From Aestuariimicrobium soli (GTDB taxonomy: Bacteria; Actinomycetota; Actinomycetes; Propionibacteriales; Propionibacteriaceae), in contig NZ_JBPJSQ010000006.1 in assembly GCF_051192575.1 (NCBI RefSeq), positions 496,001-560,000 on the forward strand: DNA of 64,000 nt, in the 5' to 3' direction. The translations under genes and the position numbers were made by a program. Positions within the stretch are counted from its first letter, which is position 1; each line of letters opens with the position of its first letter. Shown piece after piece: positions 43,583-52,232 of this stretch. Below the pieces are notes generated by a model, which had not been told where the DNA came from, did not search any database, and saw nothing but the letters and a program-made list of their open reading frames with translations.

Positions 43583-43588
43583 GACCAC

Positions 43589-46396
43589 TCAGCCCTTCGG
43601 GACGGGGACGAAGACATAGACACCGAGCACGTCTGCCGGTGATTCGGCGCGCACGCTCAGACCCCTCAGCGGCGCTCCAGACGCGGATCGCACCCGACGA
43701 TGCGCCGCCTCGATCTCGTCGGCCAGGGCGCGCCCACGCTCATCGAGATGAGTGCTGACGCGGTGAAGTTGTGCCAGGGCCGACGACAGGTACTGCTCGG
43801 GCGACGACACGTTGCCCGACGGCTTGGCTCGCAACAGATCATCGACGCTGTCGGCGTCGAGCCACTGGAGTTCGCCGTTCGCCGCCGTGAACGCCAACGT
43901 GGCAGCATCCTCCACCACGGCTGTCCGCTCGCCACTACGCGAGGGCATGACCACATGGAAACGGAAGCGAACCACCAGCAGCGTCGTCCGGGTGTCAACG
44001 CTCGAGCTGCGCACCACGGCACACCGACGAGCCGGTCGTCCCTCGCTCGGAAGCTGCGAGTCGAGCGCAGACTCCAAGACGTACGTGGCCAGGGCCTCGA
44101 CGGCGCTGTCCGTACGCTGCAGCACGCTCTCGCCCGGGGCGACCGGGAAGTCGTCCACGAAGGTGAGCCGACTCCCGACGGGCGGCAAGGCATCGACCAG
44201 GCCGAGCGGGAGCCCGCTGGTGTTCGCGGAGAACCCTCGCGAGTGCGACGTGATGGGAGACTTCAAGGCTCGCAGCGACTGCTCGGCGAACGCGCGCACC
44301 TCGGCGTGCGTGCCCAGGTTGGCACGAATGGCCTCGACCTCCGTCGCCACCTCGTCGGGGTGAATGGCGCGTTGCGCGAACTTGGTGCGAGAAGCCTTCT
44401 CGCGCTCGGCTGCAGACGTCCACTCCTTCTCGAGGTCGCCAGCCTTCGTGGAGTACTCCAGATCGAGCATGTCCTGACGGGCGTCACCCCCCCGCAGGAT
44501 CAGACCTTCCATCAGCGCCTCAAGGACGGCCTCGCTGTTGTCGGGCACCGCGACGGAGACACCCGTGGCCTGGCGGATCGCCACATGTTTGCGCAGCAAC
44601 ACGTCCAGCACGATCCCGTCAATCCGGTTGTCCTGGCCGTACAGCGTCACTGCCCGCACGACGTCGCGCATTTGGCCAAAGCGATCGACACGGCCTTCTC
44701 GCTGCTCGTGCCTGGTGGGGTTCCACGCGAGGTCGTAGTGCACCACTGCCTGAAACTGGTCCTGCAAGTTGACGCCCTCGGAGAGACAGTCCGTGGCCAC
44801 CAGGACGACCGGGCCGTCGGCCTCGGCCAACTCGGCGATCCGGGCGACCCGCTCGGATGGTGGGAGGTTGCCCGTGACGCACGTCACGGTGGTGCCCTTC
44901 CCGAGCTTTTTCGCCAGGTGTTCGGCCACGTATTCGGCCGTGTCAATGAAGCGACAGAAGATGATGGGAGCGTACGAGTCGGCCAACAGGCCCTTCACCT
45001 GAGCGGTGATCGCATCGAGCTTCTTGTCGCCCTTGTTCTCGAGCTCCTGCGCCCGCTTCAGGAAGTCACGCAAACGCCTGCGCGTCGAGCCACTCTCGCC
45101 TTCGGAGCTGTCCGCCCCAGGAGCGATGTCGACGGACTCCAAGGTTTCGTCGTCCGCCCGGTCGAGCACCGCCGAGCGACCGAGGGCGTCTGCTTCGGCG
45201 GCGGTCTCGGCGCCGACTGCTGCCGACCGGGTCGCCAGGGTCTGGGCCGCTGCGCGCGGAGACGATGCCAGAGCGCGCAGCAAGGCCAGGGCCGACCACC
45301 AGCTGATCCGCTGCTCGCGCGACCCGGTGGCGTTTCCCACGGTGTCGCGAGCGTACGAGATCACATCATCAATCAGGTCTCGGTAGGCAGGGGAAAGCGT
45401 GTAGGGCACCTCCTTCGACTCACGGTCGGAAGGGAAGGGTGTCTCCTCGTCGAGATAGACGCGAATGTCGGCCCGGCGACGCTGCACGAAGTGCCGCGCG
45501 AGCAGCTCTCGCCCCTTGGGTTCGTCAAGGTCGAGGTCATGAAGGGCCGGGTCGAGCAGACCAATGAGGTTGCGGAAGGCCTCGTCATTGCCGGAGTGGG
45601 GTGTCGCGGTGACCAGCAGAAGGTGACGGGAGGCGTCCTCGGCCAGTGCCCTGACAAGGTCGTATCGCTGGGTGCGAGAGCGACCGCCCATTGAGCCGTC
45701 GGCGACACAGGTGTGCGCTTCGTCCACGATCACGAGGTCGGGGCAGGTGCGCAGGAACTCACTGCGACGACGATCTGACTTGATGAAGTCGGTGGAGACC
45801 ACCGTGATCGGGAAACGCTCGAAGATCGACTCAGAACCCACGCGCTGACGCTCGAGTCGTTTCACGGTGCTCGAGAGCACCAGCTCGGCCTCCAGCCCGA
45901 ATTTGGTGCGGAGCTCAGTGGCCCATTGCTCTGCGAGCGCCGGGCTGCAGAGCACAGCCAGCCCTCGGGCCTCACCGATGGTGAGTAGTTCCGTGGCGAT
46001 GAGCGACGCCTCGACCGTCTTGCCGATACCGACGTCGTCGGCAATCAGCAGGCGAACCGTCTCTTGGCGAAGCGCCATCAGCAGGGGTACGAGCTGGTAG
46101 ATGCGTGGCTCGACGGCGATGGACGCCAACGATCGGATGGGTCCAGCACTCGAACGGAAGCCGATCCGCAGAGCGCTACGCAGCAGGGCCGCGCTCTGGT
46201 GATCGCCCAGATCGTTCGCCGTGGGCGGCGGGAACGAGGCGGGCCGAACCTGCTCGATGGCCGGCAGAACACCGGCGATGTCGTCGTCCGAACCTCCTAG
46301 CGGTCGCAGGACGAGGAACTCGTCCGAACTGTCAGGGAGCACGACCCACTCGCGCCCCCGGGCGGCCACCAGGCTCCCCACGGCATACGTCGTCAC
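43589..46396 (-). CDS. SNF2/RapA-like helicase, DrmD-like
   Basis: 935 residues. RIYQLVPLLMALRQETVRLLIADDVGIGKTVEASL (Q motif and Walker A with DDVGIGKT), CPDLVIVDEAHTCV, LLLVTATPHSGNDEAF, then helicase C with APIIFCRFIDTAEYVAEHL, VLVATDCLSEGVNLQDQFQAVVHYDLAWNPTRHEQREGRVDRFGQ. This is the HepA/RapA branch of SNF2 enzymes, the type used as DrmD in class 1 DISARM. A 250-residue C-terminal extension has no known domain. Start overlaps the helicase-DUF1998 stop (ATGA), end abuts the methylase start, so the three form one translational unit. Confidence 0.9.
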   Translation of the reverse strand: MTTYAVGSLVAARGREWVVLPDSSDEFLVLRPLGGSDDDIAGVLPAIEQVRPASFPPPTANDLGDHQSAALLRSALRIGFRSSAGPIRSLASIAVEPRIYQLVPLLMALRQETVRLLIADDVGIGKTVEASLIATELLTIGEARGLAVLCSPALAEQWATELRTKFGLEAELVLSSTVKRLERQRVGSESIFERFPITVVSTDFIKSDRRRSEFLRTCPDLVIVDEAHTCVADGSMGGRSRTQRYDLVRALAEDASRHLLLVTATPHSGNDEAFRNLIGLLDPALHDLDLDEPKGRELLARHFVQRRRADIRVYLDEETPFPSDRESKEVPYTLSPAYRDLIDDVISYARDTVGNATGSREQRISWWSALALLRALASSPRAAAQTLATRSAAVGAETAAEADALGRSAVLDRADDETLESVDIAPGADSSEGESGSTRRRLRDFLKRAQELENKGDKKLDAITAQVKGLLADSYAPIIFCRFIDTAEYVAEHLAKKLGKGTTVTCVTGNLPPSERVARIAELAEADGPVVLVATDCLSEGVNLQDQFQAVVHYDLAWNPTRHEQREGRVDRFGQMRDVVRAVTLYGQDNRIDGIVLDVLLRKHVAIRQATGVSVAVPDNSEAVLEALMEGLILRGGDARQDMLDLEYSTKAGDLEKEWTSAAEREKASRTKFAQRAIHPDEVATEVEAIRANLGTHAEVRAFAEQSLRALKSPITSHSRGFSANTSGLPLGLVDALPPVGSRLTFVDDFPVAPGESVLQRTDSAVEALATYVLESALDSQLPSEGRPARRCAVVRSSSVDTRTTLLVVRFRFHVVMPSRSGERTAVVEDAATLAFTAANGELQWLDADSVDDLLRAKPSGNVSSPEQYLSSALAQLHRVSTHLDERGRALADEIEAAHRRVRSASGAPLRGLSVRAESPADVLGVYVFVPVPKG

Positions 46397-49300
46397 GCGC
46401 GTCGTCCTTCCCCGAAGATGTCGGAACGCTCCCGCAGGAGGGCCACCCAGTCGTCGTCGTGCCGGAACCGCACATAGGTGTACCCGGCATCCAGCAGGCG
46501 CTCCTCGACCATTCGGTCATCGTCGTCGATGTCGTGCCTGTCGTGAGTGGGCCCGTCGATGAAGACAGCGACCCCCGCCTCACGGTAGAGGAAATCGGGG
46601 CGACAGCGGGCCGACTCAACCATCGACTGGGCCTCGTCGGGCAAGCGGAAGTCCTGCTGCAGGATCAATCGAAGCCAGTCTCGCTCAAGGTCGCTGTCGC
46701 AGGCCTCCAGCAGGCGCTGCGCATGGTCGCCACGCGGCAGCTCGGACGACGAGCAACTCGTGTTGCTGCGAGCGAGCCGAAGCAGCAGGTCGCGCACAAG
46801 GTGTCGGTCGATGAAGGCGTGCTCGGTCTGGTTCCCGTAGGAGAGCAGGCAGTCGTAGCAGCCTCGCTCGCAACGCTCCTGCCCATCCTCGGGACGACTG
46901 GTGTCGGCACCCGTGTCGGGGTCGAAGTGCGCGATCTCGAGCGCGGTGCGGGCCGCGATCGCGACGGCATCCGGCTCGGCCTGAAGGCGGCGAAGCACGC
47001 CCGCGCCCCCCTCCGCCGACTCGGTGAAGAGCATGCGGCCGCGGTTCTGGTCGTCCGGCAGAGCCTCACTGGCCAGTTCGGAGTCCTCCAACTGGAAGGC
47101 GGCCTCGATGCCACGCTCCAAGGCGTAGCGCAGTGTGACTGACACTTCCTTCGAAACAATGTCGGCGAGACGCACCACCAAGATGTTGCGATTGTCGCGT
47201 ACATAAGGAATGACCCGGATCGCGCCTGCCGCGTCGGGGTCGGCACCGACCCCCTCAGCCTCCTGGGCCGAGCTCGTCACCCACTGACCCCTGGTGGGAT
47301 CGAGGTTGAACCCCAACTCATTGGGATCCTTGCGGCGACGCCTGCCTCGGTTGGTGACCCGCACCTCGGCCGAGTCACCATAGGCCAGGTCTGCCAGGGC
47401 GGTCGTTCCGTCGAGGACGTCGGCGGTGAGCTTCCCGGAACGCGACCCGTGCTGGCTGAACCGGTACGAAGTCTGCAGTTCGAAGCCGGCACGGCGACGT
47501 TCCTCCTCGTCGGACGAGATGCGCTCCCGGCGACGGGTGTAAACAGTGGTGAGTTGCATGAGACCGTAGGTCGTCGCTCCCAACTCTTCGCCACAGTTCT
47601 CGCACACATCGAGCCCGGGGTGGCGGTCGTGGTGGTAGCCGCACGACTCGCAACGTCGCGCCTCCGCGGTGTCGACACCGGGCTGACCCGACTGGGTCAG
47701 CGGAACCTGCACACGCGTGACTTCATAGCGTGCGCCCTCGTGATAGATGAGCGCCCCCGGCCCAAATTCGGCAATGGCAAGGAATCGCGGGCGCTGAATG
47801 TAGTCGCCACCATCACGGTCGGCATAGCCACCGCGAACTGCGGGAATGTAGGCCGCCAAGGGAAGTCTGGGGAAGCTGTACCCAGGCAGGAAACCCTCGG
47901 AGGCAAAATAGCGATAGGGATAGAAGTCCGAGTGACCACTGGAGTCGTCTTGGTTGCGCAAGAGCCTCAGCTGGTTCTCTGCTTCCCTTCGACGTGCGGC
48001 GGCTGCGCTGACGGCGGACGACGACAGCTTGCTCTCGCCAGCGATGCGGTGCTGTGTCTCGCGGTCTTGAAGGGCCGCGCGATACAGATTCCGCCAGCGT
48101 CCACAGGCCTCGTCGAGGGTGCGGGGTGCGGCCCCGATCACATCTTCGATCCAGTTCTCGTGCCACCACGCGGTGGCTCGAAGCTCGTCGAGCATGGGTG
48201 CCACGATGACCTTGGCGTGACGGATGGCCCGGCGAACCGCATCAGGGTCGCCGAAGGCTCGCTTCTTGTCGGGGTGCATGGCCAGCGTGGGATGGTCGCC
48301 GGCCACGTCGAGCAACTCGTCCATGCGTGAACCGAGCTTCTCACCCGTCTCGGCCAACCAGACGGCCTGAACATGGCTGCGCAGGAGCGCCTCGTTCGCG
48401 AGGTCAAGTCGAGGGGCAGCGACTGAGCCAGCCACCATGGCCTCGGAGCGGCGGAAGTAGTACTGGTCGTGAGAGTTGCCGGTGGCGCAGTAGGTCAGCA
48501 CCAGGGCTGGCTGACCCGAGCGACCGGCGCGACCCGAGCGCTGAGCGTAGTTGGCCGGTGTCGGAGGCACGTTGCGCAACCCCACGGCATTGAGGCTCGA
48601 GATGTCGACGCCCAACTCCATCGTGGGAGAGCAGTAGAGCAGGGGGAGGGTCCCCCGGCGGAAGTCACGCTCCCTGAGTTCGCGATCGGCCGGACTCACC
48701 TGCGCCGTGTGTTCGCGCGCCCGCAAGCCGTGGAGCTCCTGGGCGACGTCCTGATAGAGGTCGCGGAAGAACGTGTTGACTCGTCCGCCCGAGTCCGCAT
48801 CGACGGTCTTGCGCAGTGGGTCAGGAGCGGCGCTCCTCCCGTCACCCGCGGACCACAGGATGGCCGACGCACGCAGTCGGTAGCCACGCCTGACATTGTC
48901 GGGTGACACCTCGACCAGCAACCCGGCCCTCTCGAGAATGCGCAGGATGTCGACGATCATCGACTGAGCCACGTCAATGCTGACAGATGCGGGGTAGCCG
49001 GGGAACTGGTTGGGCCGACGCAGGTACTGACCCATCGCCGAGCGGCCCGTCATGTGCAGGTCATTGCGGCCCCGGCCTGGCTGGCTCGCGAACGGGTAGA
49101 CGACGCCCGTGTGCGCGGCCTCTTCGCTGCGAGCGATGGCCCACACTCCCGCCAAGGACTGATCCGACTGGCGCTTGAGCGCCCCGAACCCCGTCTCGGT
49201 CAGGCAGTCGACGTCGATGGCGAGCACCTTGCGGAACTCGTCCAGGACAATGCGGCACAGCTCCTCGCGGTGGGTCGACCTGGCATCGCGCAGTGCCTCT

Positions 49301-51549
49301 GCTGCACCCGACCAGAGTTCTTGGTCGGCAGCAATGTCGCCCAGTGACTCGTAGTCGATGCGCAACAGGCCCGTCTGCTCGAGATTGGGCATCGTGATGC
49401 GCCACCCGCGCTGAAGATCGAGATACAGCCGGTACTCGACCAGATCACGGAAGGTCCGCTCAATTCGCTTCTTGGCGGCATACACAGCGTCGGGTGCATC
49501 CGAGTAGTCGCGGAAGGGCACGGCGAGCGCTTCGACCACGCGGTCAGCCACGCTGGCGTGGGTCAGGGGTTCAGCGGACGCGGTCATGGCCGAATGGAGC
49601 GCCGATCGCAGCTGGGCCACCTGGACGAAGTCGTTGAGGTGGCCGGCCTGCAGGCTGGCGTCCTGTCGATTGTCGACGAACGTGAGCAACTTGCGTGCTT
49701 CGGGAGCCAGCTCGCTCTGTGGCACCTCGCGCAGGGCGCGCACGATGCTCGTCGAGAGCACTGAAACGGCAGAGCTGCGACCTTCGTTGTCGAGGGTGGT
49801 GAGCTTGGCGAAGTCGCGACCACGGGTCTGTTCGTAGGTGACCATGCACGACAAGCAGAACGTGAACGGTGCCGGCACAAAGGCGGCCGCGGTTCCGCCC
49901 ACGTCGACCTTGCGGCCCGAGGTGTCGACGAGTACCCGCTGGGGCAGGTGGCGAGACTTGTTGGGCAGCGTCTGGTTGTCCGGGCCGATCCACGAGTCGG
50001 GCAGACGCCCATCGGCGACCGGGTCGACCGGCCAGGGCAGGCTGGAGGAGATGTAGAGGTACCCCTCGGTCGCCTCGGTCGGTTCGGGATCCCGGGAGGC
50101 TCGTGGTTCGTACGTGGTGTCACCCTGACGCGTGACGGCCCGCACGACGGCGTATTCCTGCCCGCATTCACGACAGAAGGCGAGAGGGTAGAGCAGCTTC
50201 TCGGGCGACCGTGGAACCGCCACCTGATACTTCGACGTGATGTAGCGATCCTGCTCGGACTCGAGCGAGACGTGCAGCGTGTCGCCCTTCGACAGGAACT
50301 GATGGAGTCGGAACGCGAACAGAGGCCGGCCAGTTTCGGGGTTTCGGATCTTGGACCCATGGAGCAGCAGCCGACGAATCGCAGCCTCGCACGTCTGCAT
50401 GGGCAGACCTGTGAGTTCCGAAAGGGCGGGAGCCGCCTGCTCGCGCAGGCGCCGGGGAGCCTGGCGGATGAGGCGTCCGGTGGCCTGCTCGACGACCAGC
50501 CCGAAGGTCGACTCCACCCAAGCAGCCAGCGGTGAGGCCGCGACGGTCGAGTAGTCGTCTGGCAACCCTCGATTGACCGCCGCACGCAAGGCATCAGGAT
50601 CGAGCTCGCCCATGGACGACGTCGCTGGCGTCAGGGTCTCCCCGATGACCCGCTCGGCCGTGACCGGCGCGCCAAAGATTCGCGACGCCACCCGGGCGAC
50701 CGTCTGCTTCTGATCGTCGGTCGTCCCGCCGCTCGCCATCGTGGCGGAGGTACCAATGCACTGGAGGTCGGGGGATGAGCACGCCTCGCGAACGCGACGA
50801 ACAAGCATGGCCACATCGGCACCCTGGCGACCGCGATACGTGTGGAGCTCGTCCAACACCAAGAACTGGAGGCCCTTGGCAGCCTTCACGAGTCGAGCGC
50901 GCTCCTCGGGGCGCGTGAGCACGAGCTCGAGCATCACGTAGTTGGTGAGGAGGATGTCGGGGGGAGTGGCGAGAATCCGGTCCCGTTCCTCCAGACTCTC
51001 CTGACCCGTGTATCGGGCGAAGGTGACCGGCTCGTGACCCTCGCCGTATCCGTTTACCAGGAACTTCTCCAGCTCGCCCCGCTGGGAGTTCGCAAGGGCG
51101 TTCATGGGGTAGACAATGATCGCCTTGACACCCGGAGTCTTGGGCTGATGAAGCACGTGGTCGACGATCGGAACGATGTAGGCCAGCGACTTGCCGGAAC
51201 CGGTTCCGGTGGTGAGCACGTAGCTCTCACCGTTGGCCGCCACCTCAATCGCCTCGCGCTGGTGCCGATGCAGGGTGATCGGCGCTCGACCCGGATCGGT
51301 GGCGTGCTCCTTGACCCTGAAGATTCGCTCACACTCCGGATGGAGGAGGCCACTGGCGACGAGTTCGTCGACGCGGCCACCCGAGGCGAAGGCAGGGTTG
51401 AGTGAGATCCATGGTTCGGGCCACTGGCGCTCGGCGTCGAGCTCGCCGTCGTAGTGGGCCTTGAGTCGCGCATCCTTGATGTCGACGGCAGCAGTCGTGA
51501 AGGAGCGATAGTCGTCGATGACTTCATCTCTTACACGGAAGATGTCCAT
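46393..51549 (-). CDS. DEAD/DEAH helicase - DUF1998 (MZB) - nuclease fusion, DrmA/DrmB-like
   Basis: 1718 residues. The N-terminal superfamily 2 helicase has Walker A GTGSGKS at 115-121, VLDELHTYRGRQGADVAML, then LLYCSPTMELGVDISSLNAVGLRNVPP and YAQRSGRAGRSGQPA. Zinc-binding Cys groups are scattered (CRECGQEY, CLSCMVTYE). The C-terminal MrfA-type DUF1998 region has CESCGYHHDRHPGLDVCENCGEE and CERGCYDCLLSYGNQTEH. The last ~110 residues look like a Vsr/DUF559-type nuclease (CRPDFLYREAGVAVFIDGPTHD, YVRFRHDDDW). In DISARM, DrmA and DrmB are separate proteins; here they are one chain plus a nuclease. GAGAGGG precedes ATG 51549, with a TAGAGT -10 upstream. Confidence 0.9.
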   Translation of the reverse strand: MDIFRVRDEVIDDYRSFTTAAVDIKDARLKAHYDGELDAERQWPEPWISLNPAFASGGRVDELVASGLLHPECERIFRVKEHATDPGRAPITLHRHQREAIEVAANGESYVLTTGTGSGKSLAYIVPIVDHVLHQPKTPGVKAIIVYPMNALANSQRGELEKFLVNGYGEGHEPVTFARYTGQESLEERDRILATPPDILLTNYVMLELVLTRPEERARLVKAAKGLQFLVLDELHTYRGRQGADVAMLVRRVREACSSPDLQCIGTSATMASGGTTDDQKQTVARVASRIFGAPVTAERVIGETLTPATSSMGELDPDALRAAVNRGLPDDYSTVAASPLAAWVESTFGLVVEQATGRLIRQAPRRLREQAAPALSELTGLPMQTCEAAIRRLLLHGSKIRNPETGRPLFAFRLHQFLSKGDTLHVSLESEQDRYITSKYQVAVPRSPEKLLYPLAFCRECGQEYAVVRAVTRQGDTTYEPRASRDPEPTEATEGYLYISSSLPWPVDPVADGRLPDSWIGPDNQTLPNKSRHLPQRVLVDTSGRKVDVGGTAAAFVPAPFTFCLSCMVTYEQTRGRDFAKLTTLDNEGRSSAVSVLSTSIVRALREVPQSELAPEARKLLTFVDNRQDASLQAGHLNDFVQVAQLRSALHSAMTASAEPLTHASVADRVVEALAVPFRDYSDAPDAVYAAKKRIERTFRDLVEYRLYLDLQRGWRITMPNLEQTGLLRIDYESLGDIAADQELWSGAAEALRDARSTHREELCRIVLDEFRKVLAIDVDCLTETGFGALKRQSDQSLAGVWAIARSEEAAHTGVVYPFASQPGRGRNDLHMTGRSAMGQYLRRPNQFPGYPASVSIDVAQSMIVDILRILERAGLLVEVSPDNVRRGYRLRASAILWSAGDGRSAAPDPLRKTVDADSGGRVNTFFRDLYQDVAQELHGLRAREHTAQVSPADRELRERDFRRGTLPLLYCSPTMELGVDISSLNAVGLRNVPPTPANYAQRSGRAGRSGQPALVLTYCATGNSHDQYYFRRSEAMVAGSVAAPRLDLANEALLRSHVQAVWLAETGEKLGSRMDELLDVAGDHPTLAMHPDKKRAFGDPDAVRRAIRHAKVIVAPMLDELRATAWWHENWIEDVIGAAPRTLDEACGRWRNLYRAALQDRETQHRIAGESKLSSSAVSAAAARRREAENQLRLLRNQDDSSGHSDFYPYRYFASEGFLPGYSFPRLPLAAYIPAVRGGYADRDGGDYIQRPRFLAIAEFGPGALIYHEGARYEVTRVQVPLTQSGQPGVDTAEARRCESCGYHHDRHPGLDVCENCGEELGATTYGLMQLTTVYTRRRERISSDEEERRRAGFELQTSYRFSQHGSRSGKLTADVLDGTTALADLAYGDSAEVRVTNRGRRRRKDPNELGFNLDPTRGQWVTSSAQEAEGVGADPDAAGAIRVIPYVRDNRNILVVRLADIVSKEVSVTLRYALERGIEAAFQLEDSELASEALPDDQNRGRMLFTESAEGGAGVLRRLQAEPDAVAIAARTALEIAHFDPDTGADTSRPEDGQERCERGCYDCLLSYGNQTEHAFIDRHLVRDLLLRLARSNTSCSSSELPRGDHAQRLLEACDSDLERDWLRLILQQDFRLPDEAQSMVESARCRPDFLYREAGVAVFIDGPTHDRHDIDDDDRMVEERLLDAGYTYVRFRHDDDWVALLRERSDIFGEGRRA

Positions 51550-51578
51550 GGCGCCCTCTCGGTGAACGTTCCTTGGGA

Positions 51579-51584
51579 ACTCTA
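51579..51584 (-). promoter_or_regulatory. -10 box for the helicase-SNF2-methylase transcription unit
   Basis: TAGAGT on the minus strand, 29 nt before ATG 51549; transcription would start near 51572 and leave a short leader carrying the Shine-Dalgarno. Confidence 0.45.
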
Positions 51585-51660
51585 GCCGAGGCTCAAGGTA
51601 AGGAAGACGAGCACACGAACCTCTCTTATCCCCGCGTCAACCGTCGTCACACCACGTCTT

Positions 51661-52101
51661 TCAAGCGACGAGTGGAGTCCTCCCGCCACACTCCCGCCAC
51701 TCGTGACCGGGATGGGAGTCCAGACAGCGGAGCAGAAACGCAAATCTCCGGCGCTCTGGGTCGCACTGCTCGAGGTCAAGGCGCACAAGCTCGCGTGAGG
51801 CTGGGGTGACCAGCCATGAGTGCCATGCATGCCACTGACCCGGATCCAGCCAGCTACGTGCCGCCGCCTCGAACTCGTCCTCACAGAGTCTGAGGTAGCG
51901 ATGCCGGGCCTGGTTGTGCTCAGGGCTCCCCTTCGTGAGCCGGAGGAGATCGTCGTCGATCTCCCAGTACCGCTGGAGGTAGAGGTTGCCCAGGTCCAGG
52001 CGCCTTTGGCGATTGGCCGCCTGCAGCCCGATCAGGCCGCCGACCACACCAACCACTGCGACCATGAGGGTCGCCAACTCGATCAACACTGAAACGCTCA
52101 C
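51661..52101 (-). CDS. small membrane-anchored protein, unknown
   Basis: 146 residues. One N-terminal membrane helix (VSVLIELATLMVAVVGVVGGLIGLQ) is followed by a soluble helical domain (RQRRLDLGNLYLQRYWEIDDDLLRL, YLRLCEDEFEAAARSWLDPGQWHAWHSWLV). The GTG at 52101 has TACGCT 6 nt upstream (leaderless), so it has its own promoter between the PLD gene and the helicase fusion. Architecture recalls small membrane sensors or effectors in defence islands, but nothing shows function. Confidence 0.7.
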   Translation of the reverse strand: MSVSVLIELATLMVAVVGVVGGLIGLQAANRQRRLDLGNLYLQRYWEIDDDLLRLTKGSPEHNQARHRYLRLCEDEFEAAARSWLDPGQWHAWHSWLVTPASRELVRLDLEQCDPERRRFAFLLRCLDSHPGHEWRECGGRTPLVA

Positions 52102-52107
52102 GCCATC

Positions 52108-52113
52108 AGCGTA
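52108..52113 (-). promoter_or_regulatory. -10 box of a leaderless promoter for the small membrane protein
   Basis: TACGCT on the minus strand, 6 nt before GTG 52101. Confidence 0.5.
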
Positions 52114-52232
52114 GGTGCTGCGGCTCGCTCCCCGCCCACCGTCGCTCGCCCCAGGACGCGAGGCTCGCCGACGACTGAGAAGGGTTGACCTAGGGCCAGC
52201 GCCGTCACCCACTCCGCCGGATCCCAGCCTGG

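Noticed and set aside
43700..45694. 664-codon plus-strand open frame opposite the SNF2 helicase
   Set aside because: Shadow frame; no start signal, no recognisable motif.
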